Below, in pieces: positions 21,162 to 29,324 of a DNA stretch of 64,000 nucleotides; the first letter of the stretch is position 1, and each line of letters begins with the position of its first letter. The stretch lies in contig NZ_JAHNZO010000001.1 of the NCBI RefSeq assembly GCF_018998565.1, positions 573,774 to 637,773 of the forward strand, given 5' to 3'. The stretch comes from Paenibacillus oleatilyticus (GTDB lineage Bacteria; Bacillota; Bacilli; Paenibacillales; NBRC-103111). The notes below the pieces were generated by a model. That model saw nothing but the letters and a program-made list of their open reading frames with translations. It searched no databases and was not told where the DNA came from. A program made the position numbers and the translations under genes.

Positions 21162-22178
21162 TTATTTGACCAAATGCTTGACCGTATCGTCAATAATTTT
21201 CTCGTAAGCGATCAGGCCGTTCCCGAGCCAGTATTTATCGCTCACCTCGAACACCTGTCCCTGCTTGACGGCAGGCATCGCCTTCCAAATCGGGCTGTCC
21301 GTTATTTCTTTGATCCGTTCTGTGCCTTGACCATATTGATTGATGATGAAAATATAGTCCACATCGAGCTGGGGAAGAATTTCCAGGGAAATGGCGGCGC
21401 TGTTCTCCTTCTCCACCAGCTTGGGCTTGCCCAGGCCGAGCTTCTGGTACAGAACCTGTCCGCTCATGTAGTTGCCGCCCATCAGGCTCACGCCCCTGGC
21501 CGCGAAACGGATGACCGCCACCTTTTTCCCTTTTGCGGCTTGATCCAGCTTTTCCTTGGCTTCCTGCACTTTTTGACGGTACGCTTTGAGCGCTTGCTCC
21601 GCTTCCGCCGTTTTGCCAAGCAGGCTCCCCAGAGTCGCAAGCGATTTCTCCACGTCGCCGGAGGCATTCGTAAAAGCGTACGTCGGCGCAATCTTGGCGT
21701 ACTTCTCGTAATTGCCGTTGCCCGAATAGCTGTTATTTTGCAAAATGATCAAATCGGGATTATAAGCCATCAGCACTTCCGGAGAAGGGGGGCCGCCCGA
21801 AAAATCGAGCCGGGGAACGCCGCTCAGCTCCTGCTGCAAATAATCTTGTCCTTGCGTACCGCTTGACCATTGGGCGACCGGCTTGATCCCCAGCTTCAAC
21901 AAAGAGTCTTCCAGATACGGGGCAAACACCCGCTGCGGCGCGGCAGGCACCTTGACCTCATGTCCCAATTCGTCCTTGACGACCTGTTCTTGGGCAGGAG
22001 CCGGACTTTTACCGTCTGCGGCAGCGCTTTTGTCGTTTGTATTGGCCTCCGGCGCAGGGGCTGCCCCCTTGTTCGCCGTGCCGCAGCCGGCCACCAGCCC
22101 ACCCGCTACGACGAGACACAGCAAGACGGACATCGGCAACCTGCCCGCCAGTCTTAATCGATGAAGCATGTCACGCAT
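21162..22178 (-). CDS. ferric siderophore-binding lipoprotein (FeuA-like)
   Basis: A 338-residue substrate-binding lipoprotein of an iron-siderophore ABC importer. The signal peptide ends in the lipobox LVAGC with the lipidated Cys at 32, followed by a low-complexity linker (to about 70) and the two-lobed binding domain joined by a long helix (VEKSLATLGSLLGKTAEAEQ...). ATG at 22178 has AGGAGAG five bases upstream. It is the first gene after a Fur box and leads straight into the esterase and dhb genes, so its ligand is probably ferric bacillibactin. The matching permease and ATPase genes are not in the window. Confidence 0.9.
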   Translation of the reverse strand: MRDMLHRLRLAGRLPMSVLLCLVVAGGLVAGCGTANKGAAPAPEANTNDKSAAADGKSPAPAQEQVVKDELGHEVKVPAAPQRVFAPYLEDSLLKLGIKPVAQWSSGTQGQDYLQQELSGVPRLDFSGGPPSPEVLMAYNPDLIILQNNSYSGNGNYEKYAKIAPTYAFTNASGDVEKSLATLGSLLGKTAEAEQALKAYRQKVQEAKEKLDQAAKGKKVAVIRFAARGVSLMGGNYMSGQVLYQKLGLGKPKLVEKENSAAISLEILPQLDVDYIFIINQYGQGTERIKEITDSPIWKAMPAVKQGQVFEVSDKYWLGNGLIAYEKIIDDTVKHLVK

Positions 22179-22194
22179 GGAATCTCTCCTTCGT

Positions 22195-22224
22195 TGATAA
22201 TAATTCTCATTCACGAGGATTATA
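22195..22224 (-). promoter_or_regulatory. Fur box and -10 element of the lipoprotein-esterase-dhb operon
   Basis: On the minus strand TATAAT (22219-22224) is followed nine bases later by TGAGAATTATTATCA (22195-22209), which matches the 7-1-7 Fur motif TGATAATNATTATCA at all but one position. No convincing -35 box precedes the -10. The site lies between the regulator gene and the lipoprotein gene, so the biosynthetic genes can be iron-controlled apart from the regulator. Confidence 0.75.
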
Positions 22225-22226
22225 CA

Positions 22227-23447
22227 TCATGGTCCGAAGCGGGCACCATGGACGCTATCCTGTAATGAATTTGGACAATTCCCTGTAAACAGGAGCTGCG
22301 CTTCATCCAGCATCCGTGCAACGGACACGGCGGAATACTCGAACCAGGGGTCCGAGGAAATCAAGTGCACCTGCCCGTTTCGGACGGCTTGGAGCTGACG
22401 CCATGCCGCGGAATGCTGGAGCGCCAGCCAATACGCCCGCGAAGCGGCCTCAGGACATACGAGAAGCAGCAGACGGTCGGGATTCAGCTCCGCAAGCCGT
22501 TCCATCGTAAGCGGCAGGTGGCCGGACGGCTCGGCCCGGTAAACCAATTTCAGCTTTAAATCCCGGCACAGCACATCCTCTATGCCGCGGTTGCAATAAA
22601 CATGGAGACCTTGCCCGAAAATACGCAGAACCAGAATACGATCGTCGCCGAGCGCCTCGCCGATGTGCGCCCGGGCCAGCTCCGTCCGCCGTTCGTAGCC
22701 GGCGATCCACTGCTCCGCCTTATCCTCCTGTTCCAGGAACCGGGCGATCAGGCGAAGCTGCTCCCGCCATCCGTCCCGCTCCGCGGAAACGAACAAAGAC
22801 GGCGCGATCTCCTCCAGCTTCCGTTTCTCGTCCTCGCCCAGCCGGTCGGTGCCGATAATCGCGTCGGGGCGCGCCTGCACCAGCGTCCCCAAATTTTCCT
22901 CGAACGACCAGCTCGTATAAGGGTCCGTCAGCTTGAGGGGGCGTTTGATTCGCTCTTTATACGCGTTATAGTAATAAGGAGTCCACTTCGAATCGAGCGG
23001 CGCGGCCGCAGGCATAATATTCAACGCCAGCAGTTGGCCGGTGACCGAGGAAGAGCATGCGGCAATTTGCTGCCTGGCTTTTTTGACATAGTCGGAGGGG
23101 GATACGCCCACCTCCTTCTTGAATTTGCGGCTGAAATAAAACTCGTCCTTGTACCCCACCTTCTGGGCGATTTCCCGCAGCCGCTCCTCCGATTCCATCA
23201 AATAGCGCTTGGCCCGGGTAATCCGGAGGTCCGTCAAATAATCCATCGCGCTCTGACCGTACGTTTTCTTGAATAGATCTACAAAATATTTGGGGGTAAT
23301 ATGGGCCATCTGCGCCAGCTGTCCGATGGACAGCGGCTCGTTATAGTGCTCATTCATAAACTCGCGGATTTCAATCAGGCTTTTCTTCGGACTCCGGCTC
23401 CTCGCAGACGCGGTTCGTTCCCTCGGCAGCCTTTCTTTTAAAAGCAT
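22227..23447 (-). CDS. AraC-family activator with siderophore-binding domain (Btr-like)
   Basis: A 406-residue fusion. Residues about 24-128 hold the two AraC helix-turn-helix motifs (LSIGQLAQMAHITPKYFVDL and LREIAQKVGYKDEFYFSRKF). The rest resembles a FeuA-type substrate-binding protein without a signal peptide, so it should sense ferric siderophore in the cytoplasm. Btr of B. subtilis has the same idea but is longer, from memory about 529 residues with an extra N-terminal part that is missing here. ATG at 23447 is chosen for GGGAGGAGGG five bases before it. It likely activates the downstream siderophore genes when the siderophore is present. A 19-bp Fur box precedes it. Confidence 0.9.
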   Translation of the reverse strand: MLLKERLPRERTASARSRSPKKSLIEIREFMNEHYNEPLSIGQLAQMAHITPKYFVDLFKKTYGQSAMDYLTDLRITRAKRYLMESEERLREIAQKVGYKDEFYFSRKFKKEVGVSPSDYVKKARQQIAACSSSVTGQLLALNIMPAAAPLDSKWTPYYYNAYKERIKRPLKLTDPYTSWSFEENLGTLVQARPDAIIGTDRLGEDEKRKLEEIAPSLFVSAERDGWREQLRLIARFLEQEDKAEQWIAGYERRTELARAHIGEALGDDRILVLRIFGQGLHVYCNRGIEDVLCRDLKLKLVYRAEPSGHLPLTMERLAELNPDRLLLLVCPEAASRAYWLALQHSAAWRQLQAVRNGQVHLISSDPWFEYSAVSVARMLDEAQLLFTGNCPNSLQDSVHGARFGP

Positions 23448-23484
23448 AATAGCCCTCCTCCCGGTATCCACATGATGACTTCGC

Positions 23485-23503
23485 GATAATGATAATCATT
23501 ATC
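23485..23503 (-). promoter_or_regulatory. Fur box, exact 19-bp consensus
   Basis: The 19 bases match the classical Fur box (GATAATGATAATCATTATC) at every position. It lies 38 bases upstream of the AraC-type gene. On the minus strand a candidate -35 TTGACT with -10 TACCTT (18-base spacer) ends just before it, so Fur would bind at the transcription start. The rest of the gap 23504-23759 holds this promoter and a short inverted repeat. Confidence 0.95.
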
Positions 23504-23575
23504 AGTAAGGTATCATATCCCTTTATTTCCAGTCAATCCCGTTCAAGAAAATATATTCTTTCAACCTCCGAAAGA

Positions 23576-23591
23576 GGATATCCCGATATCC
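23576..23591. repeat. short perfect inverted repeat
   Basis: GGATATC, two bases, GATATCC, in the gap between the divergent AraC and orphan genes. It could be a regulator site; nothing else supports a role. Confidence 0.35.
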
Positions 23592-23759
23592 ATGCATTTG
23601 GAATCGCCGCCCGGTCTTAACGTTGATATTCATTTCATCGTCATTTCCGAACATGCAGAAATAACGGCGCCCCTTCGGTGAAGACGTATCTCTTTCGTGC
23701 TGGACCCGTCTTTGTTTTTTGATACAATGGGAATATAAAGTCCACTATTAAGGAAGGGC

Positions 23760-25478
23760 GTGCCTTTCGTGAAGAGGATGCCGTCTACAGAGGCCGATAC
23801 GAGGTCAAAACAAAAGAACACCGCCGGGAATGATCGGAGCAAAACGATCGAGCAACCCATGGACCTTCACTCCATACAGCAAAGGGTCATGCTTTCTTCC
23901 GGTTCTTCCTTGACGCGGGATGTCGCTTACCTGCAGCGAACCTTCGGCAACCGGCATACGGCACAGCTATTGAAAGCTGCGACAGAAGGACATCGCAACG
24001 GCGCCAACTCCGGCGCATCTCATTCCAATGCAACACGGACGGACACCATACAAAGACTCGTAACGTATAAGGGAGCCCTTGCCAAGCTGGACGAGGAGGA
24101 CGATGATTTCAAAAACCTTCCCCCCGATCAACAAACAAAAGTCCGGAATCAGCATGAGGATCGCACCCAAACTTACGATTATGCGGATCAGGCTTCTTTT
24201 TATGCCCATGTTGGCGGAGATACCGATCCTGCTAAAATGCCGAAAATCACGGCCGTAGACCCCAAAAATCTGGAAAAAGCCAAGCGTAGGAAAAACCGGA
24301 CAGCTTTCTACCGAAATCACAAGAAAATCGGTTCCGTCACCGATAATGCCCATTTCAACAAGCCTGAAAACAAGGGAATGCTGCCCGTCTTTTATCCAAT
24401 GTCCCACGAAGGCCTGGATGAAAAATCAGTGCAATGGACTAGGAACCCGATGACCAATCAATATGAACTGTTTCGGAGCAACGATCTCACCGCATCCCAG
24501 GAACAGGAACTGGACGAAATGTCGTTAACCGTCATTGAGGAGAAAAAAAGCGGTAAAGTTCACTGGACCGCCCACGCCGGTTCCAACCCGGTTTCCAGCT
24601 TCACCGATACGGATATCAAGAGCCGCCCTTCCGGCAAGCGTAAATCGGAATATGGAGGAGCAACGTTAGAAGAATTTGCTGAAGATTCCATCGGACCTAC
24701 CAGCATGAACCTTACGGATCGGAATAACCACTACAAGAAAAAGAAGACCAAGAAAGCGCCTCAAGCGACCCGTGGCCATCAACAAGCCTATGAAGATACC
24801 ATCACGAAACCAAGCGAGAAGACAAGATTGATCTTGGGGTCGGGCCAGAAGCAAGTTTTCAAGGCGAGCAAAAGCAACAACATTCGCACAACGGACCAAG
24901 AACAGGAACCACTTCCAAGTGGAACGATTCCATCTGCCATGAGTCCGGAGCAATATGATGTAGGGCAGCATGGCCGACGTACGCAATTCGAGACGCCGAC
25001 CCGTAAAGAGAAAGGGGTATATTTCGAGGTCAATGAACTTACTTTGGACTCCGGTACGACCAAAGGCGGGCTGGACATTCCGGGCAAAAAATATTATGCC
25101 TCCGCTTCCCAGGATCGTAAGCCTTTAAAGGCCGCCGTATTCGATCAATATGCCCCGGTTTACAGCGAAAAAGAAGATGCCGGCGGTTGGAATGATTATA
25201 CCGACGAAAACAAAATCGATCCGGACGATTTGCCTCAGCAGCATTTTTTCGGAAGCGACGAGGAAGTGGACTTTTCCGATTCCGATACGGAACCGCAAAC
25301 ACCTCAATTTTTGCCGGAATTTGAAGAAACGGCAGACTTTTTTTCACCTGACGAGCTCCAGCTTGGTCGGGCGTTAGGACAGACCTGGCAAGGTCATGAC
25401 GATTGGATTGTTAGCGAATATCTGGCAAATACCACGGCTGGCTTTAAATATAAGTTGACCCGAACCCGGTTTGCCTAA
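23760..25478 (+). CDS. orphan protein with N-terminal signature of contractile-injection-system cargo
   Basis: A 572-residue soluble, highly charged protein. Residues 58-71 (LQRTFGNRHTAQLL) and the later TIQRL at 96-100 match the short 'LQR-x-GN--V-QLL ... IQR' leader found at the N-terminus of many proteins linked to extracellular contractile injection systems, often beside DUF4157. The DUF4157 HExxH protease motif is absent. The rest (about 130-572) shows no family I recognise: it is rich in Lys, Asp and Glu, has a basic KKKKTKKAP stretch near 325 and an acidic part near 500. The start is GTG with AAGGA upstream. Base composition is visibly more A-rich than its neighbours. It stands alone, converging on an NRPS gene. 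Confidence 0.6.
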   Translation: MPFVKRMPSTEADTRSKQKNTAGNDRSKTIEQPMDLHSIQQRVMLSSGSSLTRDVAYLQRTFGNRHTAQLLKAATEGHRNGANSGASHSNATRTDTIQRLVTYKGALAKLDEEDDDFKNLPPDQQTKVRNQHEDRTQTYDYADQASFYAHVGGDTDPAKMPKITAVDPKNLEKAKRRKNRTAFYRNHKKIGSVTDNAHFNKPENKGMLPVFYPMSHEGLDEKSVQWTRNPMTNQYELFRSNDLTASQEQELDEMSLTVIEEKKSGKVHWTAHAGSNPVSSFTDTDIKSRPSGKRKSEYGGATLEEFAEDSIGPTSMNLTDRNNHYKKKKTKKAPQATRGHQQAYEDTITKPSEKTRLILGSGQKQVFKASKSNNIRTTDQEQEPLPSGTIPSAMSPEQYDVGQHGRRTQFETPTRKEKGVYFEVNELTLDSGTTKGGLDIPGKKYYASASQDRKPLKAAVFDQYAPVYSEKEDAGGWNDYTDENKIDPDDLPQQHFFGSDEEVDFSDSDTEPQTPQFLPEFEETADFFSPDELQLGRALGQTWQGHDDWIVSEYLANTTAGFKYKLTRTRFA

Positions 25479-25514
25479 ATCTGCACGCTAAACACTCATC
25501 CCCCACGAAGAAAC

Positions 25515-25545
25515 AAGCAACGTTGCTTCGAACGTCGCTTTTCTC
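25515..25545 (+). terminator. terminator of the orphan gene
   Basis: A 10-bp stem with one mismatch (AAGCAACGTT/AACGTCGCTT) and a six-base loop, followed by TTCTCC. The T run is short, so the strength is uncertain. Confidence 0.5.
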
Positions 25546-25584
25546 CGGTCAAGCTATCAACTCAAATGACTGCTTCAGGGATCG

Positions 25585-28500
25585 TCAGCATTTTCCGTAT
25601 TCCGCACATGCCGCCTCGTAAAACGCCGACCGGACTTCCTCCACGTCAATCTTGTAGCTGCAGCGAATGGAGAAAATGAAGCCGTCGGCGTGAGTCGCGG
25701 CGATGCAGTTAAACAGCGAATAAATCGGCAGCGGATTCGGCTGTTTCACGACGGTTTCATCGTACAGGCTTTCCTGCAAACGCTCCTTGGTGCTGTTGCC
25801 CAAATAATTAAACATGAACAAATCGAGGTGTTCATACTGCTCCCCAAACTGCACGAGCTCCTTAGTACGGTTCCAATGGCCACGGCAGGCGGGATCGGTA
25901 AGCAGGTGCATAAAATTGATGTTGTTGTCCTTCAAAAGGTCCAGCCGGGTTCTTACGGTACGAAGCATCTCGTCCTGATGCAGCCTCGCATCGATCAAGA
26001 GAGGCACGAAATCGATAAATTCCCCGACCGTATTGTAGTACGACACATCTTCGTATCTTCGTCCGTCATATAAAAACAGCAAGGGCAAATAATTCGTCTC
26101 CAAATAAGTTTGCAGCCCCTTGGTATAGATGGAAAGCGCAGCCCCCAAAGAATGCTCCTTCGCCGGAATATTGACGTTAAACAACAAAGCTTCGTCACTC
26201 GTTCGATGCGCCAGCCGCCGCAAGATGTCCCGCTTGCTCTGATGAAACGTTTCCAGCTCGAAGGCCGCGATCCATTCTTGTTCCGTCATGCCTTTGGGGC
26301 CTTGCTGAATTTGATGCACATATTGCGCAAACGGCTTTACTTCCTCCGAAGGCGGGGCCTGGCCCTGAAGCAGACTTCTGTAGCAAGAGACCAGCTGCCG
26401 CTCGATGACCTCCGTTGTCACCCGGTCGCAAAGGACATGATGCAGGAGCCCGATGACATAATGCTCGCGCAGGTTTCGTTTCAGCACGACCATTTGATGC
26501 AAAATATGCTCCCCGACGTACCTGGTGTTTTCAACGAAATCCTGCAGCATGTCCATCAACGGACCGCTCGGATCGCGGCCCGAAACGTCGATGAGACTAA
26601 GCTTCGGCGGACGTGCGGAAGGAAGCTTGTATTCCTTCCAGCAAACGCCCGGCTCCCCTTGGACGGGAACGCTTCTCAGCAGACCTTGATGTTGCACGAG
26701 CCAAGCGTAAGCCCGGTCTAAAAGCCCGTTATCCACATACTCGTCCAGCTTGAAGAAAACCAGACTGGGCGGCGTGTGGAACTTGATCTGCATTTGTTGT
26801 ATCGCCCCGAGCGGATATTCACGCGTCACTTGCCCCGATTTGATCCAGTGGTCCGTTTGATCGTAATCGTCTTGAAGCTGCCTGCGAATAGCTGCGGCCT
26901 CATCCGTTTCCACCCTTGTTAAACCGAGACGCCGGCAAAAGACCTCTTCGTCGATCGCTTGATTCGGGTCCGTTTCGATCCTTTGATGCAGAGGCACGAT
27001 ATAGTGGGGCAGGAGCGTTCTGGCCACTTTGCCGTTCATCATCCGTACGAGACTTTCAACGCACTCCTCATCTGCAGTATCGCTGTAAAGAACGTAAATC
27101 TCTTTCGTTTCGTGAAGAAAATCGCGTACTTGGTACGAGACCAGCTCGTATACGCCCTCCGTTTCCCGGTGCAGCCAGGAAATCAGCTCTTCTTTTGTTT
27201 CGATAAGATATTCCTGCTCCTTGGCCGATTGAAGGTAACCGGCCAGCGCCCGGACCGAATTATAGTGATAAATATCGGTTAAGGTAACGTAACATCCCGC
27301 TTTCCCCATTTCCGCCATCAGCGCCAGCGCTTTCAGCGAATGACCGCCGAGATCGAAAAAGCCGTCCAACACGCTGAGGTTCGGAATGCCCAATACCCGT
27401 TGCCAAATTTCCGCCAGCTTGGCTTCCAGCTCCGTCGCGGGAGCGGCGTGCTCTGCGCCGGTCTGCAGCCTGTCTTCCGGAGCCGGCAGCGCCTTGCGGT
27501 CTACCTTGCCGTTGATGGTCAGCGGGATCTGCTCCAGTTGCACGAAGTGGGACGGGATCATGTAGTCCGGCAGCTCCTGCGCCAGAGCGCTTCGCGCCTC
27601 GCTTGCGGTGAACGCGCGGTCCGCCACAAAGTAGGCGCATAGCTGCTTCTGCCCGCTTTCGTCCTCCCTGGCGACTACGACGGCTTCCCGGACCGCTTCC
27701 ACTTTCGCAAGCTGCGACTCGATCTCGCCCGGCTCGATCCGGTATCCGCGAATTTTCACCTGGCCGTCGATCCGGCCTTTGTATTCCAGCGTGCCGTCGG
27801 AACGCCACCGGGCCCAATCACCCGTGCGGTAGCAGCGCTCTCCCGGCCGAAATGGGTTGTCGACGAACTTCTCCGCCGTGAGCTCGGGAAGGTTCAAATA
27901 CCCGCGCGCAACGCCCTCCCCGCCGACGAGAAGCTCGCCCCATGTGCCAATGGGCAGCAATTTCATCGAACGGTCCGTCACATAGGCTTTCGAATAGCTG
28001 ATCGGACGGCCGATCGGCACCGGTTCCGTCTGCCTGCCGACGATCCGATGCGTCGTAGAAAATGTCGTGTTTTCTGTCGGGCCGTAGGCGTTCACGACAG
28101 TGAGCCCGGGGTTATCGCGCAGCACAAGATTGACGTGCGGCACCGATAGGACATCGCCTCCGACAAGCAGCGTTCGCAGGCCGCCAAACAGCGCGCTGTC
28201 CTGCTGAGACAATTGATTAAAAAGCGGCGAGGTGAGCCACATCGTCGTGATCCCGCAGCGCCGGATCGCCTCTTTCAACTTTTCCGCGTTCAAGATGACC
28301 TCGTTGCTCACGAGATAAAGCTGTCCGCCATTCAGCAGCGCTCCCCAGATCTCGAACGTGGAGGCGTCGAAAACGATAGCGCCCGTTTGCAAAATGCGCG
28401 TCGTTTCATCCAGTGCGACGTAGTTGCAATTTTTCACCAGACGGACGACGCTGCGGTGCTCGACCATCACGCCTTTCGGCTTGCCGGTCGAACCCGACGT

Positions 28501-29004
28501 ATAGATGACATAGGCTAAATGGTTCGGCCCCGCTGCGGGCCCGACATTCGATCCGTTCCCGCCGTACGCTTGCGGATCATCCAAACGTACCGTTTTCCCG
28601 CTAAAGTCCGGAGGTGCCGATAACCCGCCCCGGGTGAGCAAAATTTTCGCGCCCGAGTCGTCCAGCATGTAGCGGATGCGCTCCGCCGGGTAACCTGGAT
28701 CGATCGGCACGTACGCGCCGCCGGCTTTCAAGATGGCCAGGAGGCCCACGATCAGGTCCAAGGAACGCTCAATCATGATGCAGACCGGTTGTTCCGGCTG
28801 CACTCCTTCCGCCCGCAAGGTCCGCGCCAACCGGTTGGCCCGCTCGTTCAGTTCGGCATACGTCAGCTGCCGGTCCCCGAATACGAGAGCCGGTTGGTCC
28901 GGCGTGCGCTCCGCCTGTTCCTCGAACAGTTGAAAAATCGTCTTCTCCCGCGGGTATCCGGCCTTGTTTCCGATCCTTTGCAGCAATTGCGCCTCCTCCT
29001 GCAT
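25585..29004 (-). CDS. stand-alone NRPS module, A-T-epimerisation-like domain
   Basis: A 1139-residue single module, similar in size to GrsA/TycA. A domain about 15-535 ([29 protein letters not shown]); T domain with GGHSLKALA near 590; then a linker of about 100 residues and a condensation-superfamily domain to the end. That last domain carries FNYLGNS and NTVGEFIDFVPLLID, which resemble epimerisation-domain motifs, but its active-site loop reads HHVLCDRVT instead of HHxxxDGxS. The pocket reads D-A-F-W-L-G-A-T-F, nearest to Val. ATG at 29004 has GGGAGG eight bases before it. There is no initiating C domain and no TE, so it should work as a starter or partner enzyme. Confidence 0.85.
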   Translation of the reverse strand: MQEEAQLLQRIGNKAGYPREKTIFQLFEEQAERTPDQPALVFGDRQLTYAELNERANRLARTLRAEGVQPEQPVCIMIERSLDLIVGLLAILKAGGAYVPIDPGYPAERIRYMLDDSGAKILLTRGGLSAPPDFSGKTVRLDDPQAYGGNGSNVGPAAGPNHLAYVIYTSGSTGKPKGVMVEHRSVVRLVKNCNYVALDETTRILQTGAIVFDASTFEIWGALLNGGQLYLVSNEVILNAEKLKEAIRRCGITTMWLTSPLFNQLSQQDSALFGGLRTLLVGGDVLSVPHVNLVLRDNPGLTVVNAYGPTENTTFSTTHRIVGRQTEPVPIGRPISYSKAYVTDRSMKLLPIGTWGELLVGGEGVARGYLNLPELTAEKFVDNPFRPGERCYRTGDWARWRSDGTLEYKGRIDGQVKIRGYRIEPGEIESQLAKVEAVREAVVVAREDESGQKQLCAYFVADRAFTASEARSALAQELPDYMIPSHFVQLEQIPLTINGKVDRKALPAPEDRLQTGAEHAAPATELEAKLAEIWQRVLGIPNLSVLDGFFDLGGHSLKALALMAEMGKAGCYVTLTDIYHYNSVRALAGYLQSAKEQEYLIETKEELISWLHRETEGVYELVSYQVRDFLHETKEIYVLYSDTADEECVESLVRMMNGKVARTLLPHYIVPLHQRIETDPNQAIDEEVFCRRLGLTRVETDEAAAIRRQLQDDYDQTDHWIKSGQVTREYPLGAIQQMQIKFHTPPSLVFFKLDEYVDNGLLDRAYAWLVQHQGLLRSVPVQGEPGVCWKEYKLPSARPPKLSLIDVSGRDPSGPLMDMLQDFVENTRYVGEHILHQMVVLKRNLREHYVIGLLHHVLCDRVTTEVIERQLVSCYRSLLQGQAPPSEEVKPFAQYVHQIQQGPKGMTEQEWIAAFELETFHQSKRDILRRLAHRTSDEALLFNVNIPAKEHSLGAALSIYTKGLQTYLETNYLPLLFLYDGRRYEDVSYYNTVGEFIDFVPLLIDARLHQDEMLRTVRTRLDLLKDNNINFMHLLTDPACRGHWNRTKELVQFGEQYEHLDLFMFNYLGNSTKERLQESLYDETVVKQPNPLPIYSLFNCIAATHADGFIFSIRCSYKIDVEEVRSAFYEAACAEYGKC

Positions 29005-29113
29005 CGTTACTACCTCCCGTTCATCCATGCTTCCATTTGCGGACGATTGCCCGATAACGAAACGACATTCATATATCATACAATATTGTTATTTATTTAC
29101 TCTTTCATTTCTA

Positions 29114-29132
29114 AATGTAGATTATCATTATT
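29114..29132 (-). promoter_or_regulatory. possible weak Fur-like site before the stand-alone NRPS gene
   Basis: These 19 bases match the Fur consensus at 13-14 positions and contain one intact half-site (ATTATCA). The site is about 110 bases upstream of the start codon. The match is only suggestive in an A/T-rich gap. The gap 29005-29324 holds this, the chitosanase terminator, and otherwise no feature I can name. Confidence 0.3.
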
Positions 29133-29265
29133 GCTCCTTTTTTGTCCAATGAATCTCGATCGTCCCATCATTCGTCCGATAATTTGAGAGGATAGCCGTC
29201 GAGTAAGCTTGTGTGAATAATCGTTTTGTGCAAGTTGCCTCAGCCGAATTTGAGCCACATTGGTG

Positions 29266-29293
29266 AAAAAGACGGCCGCAGAATGCGACCGTC
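29266..29293 (-). terminator. terminator of the chitosanase gene
   Basis: On the minus strand a 10-bp stem (GACGGTCGCA/TGCGGCCGTC, one mismatch) with a three-base loop is followed at once by TTTTT, 32 bases after the stop codon. Confidence 0.85.
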
Positions 29294-29324
29294 CTTGATA
29301 ACGGGTCCTACAAATATGAAGGGC

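Noticed and set aside
23760-25478. DUF4157-type metalloprotease
   Set aside because: Only the short leader-like motif is present; no HExxH motif was found.
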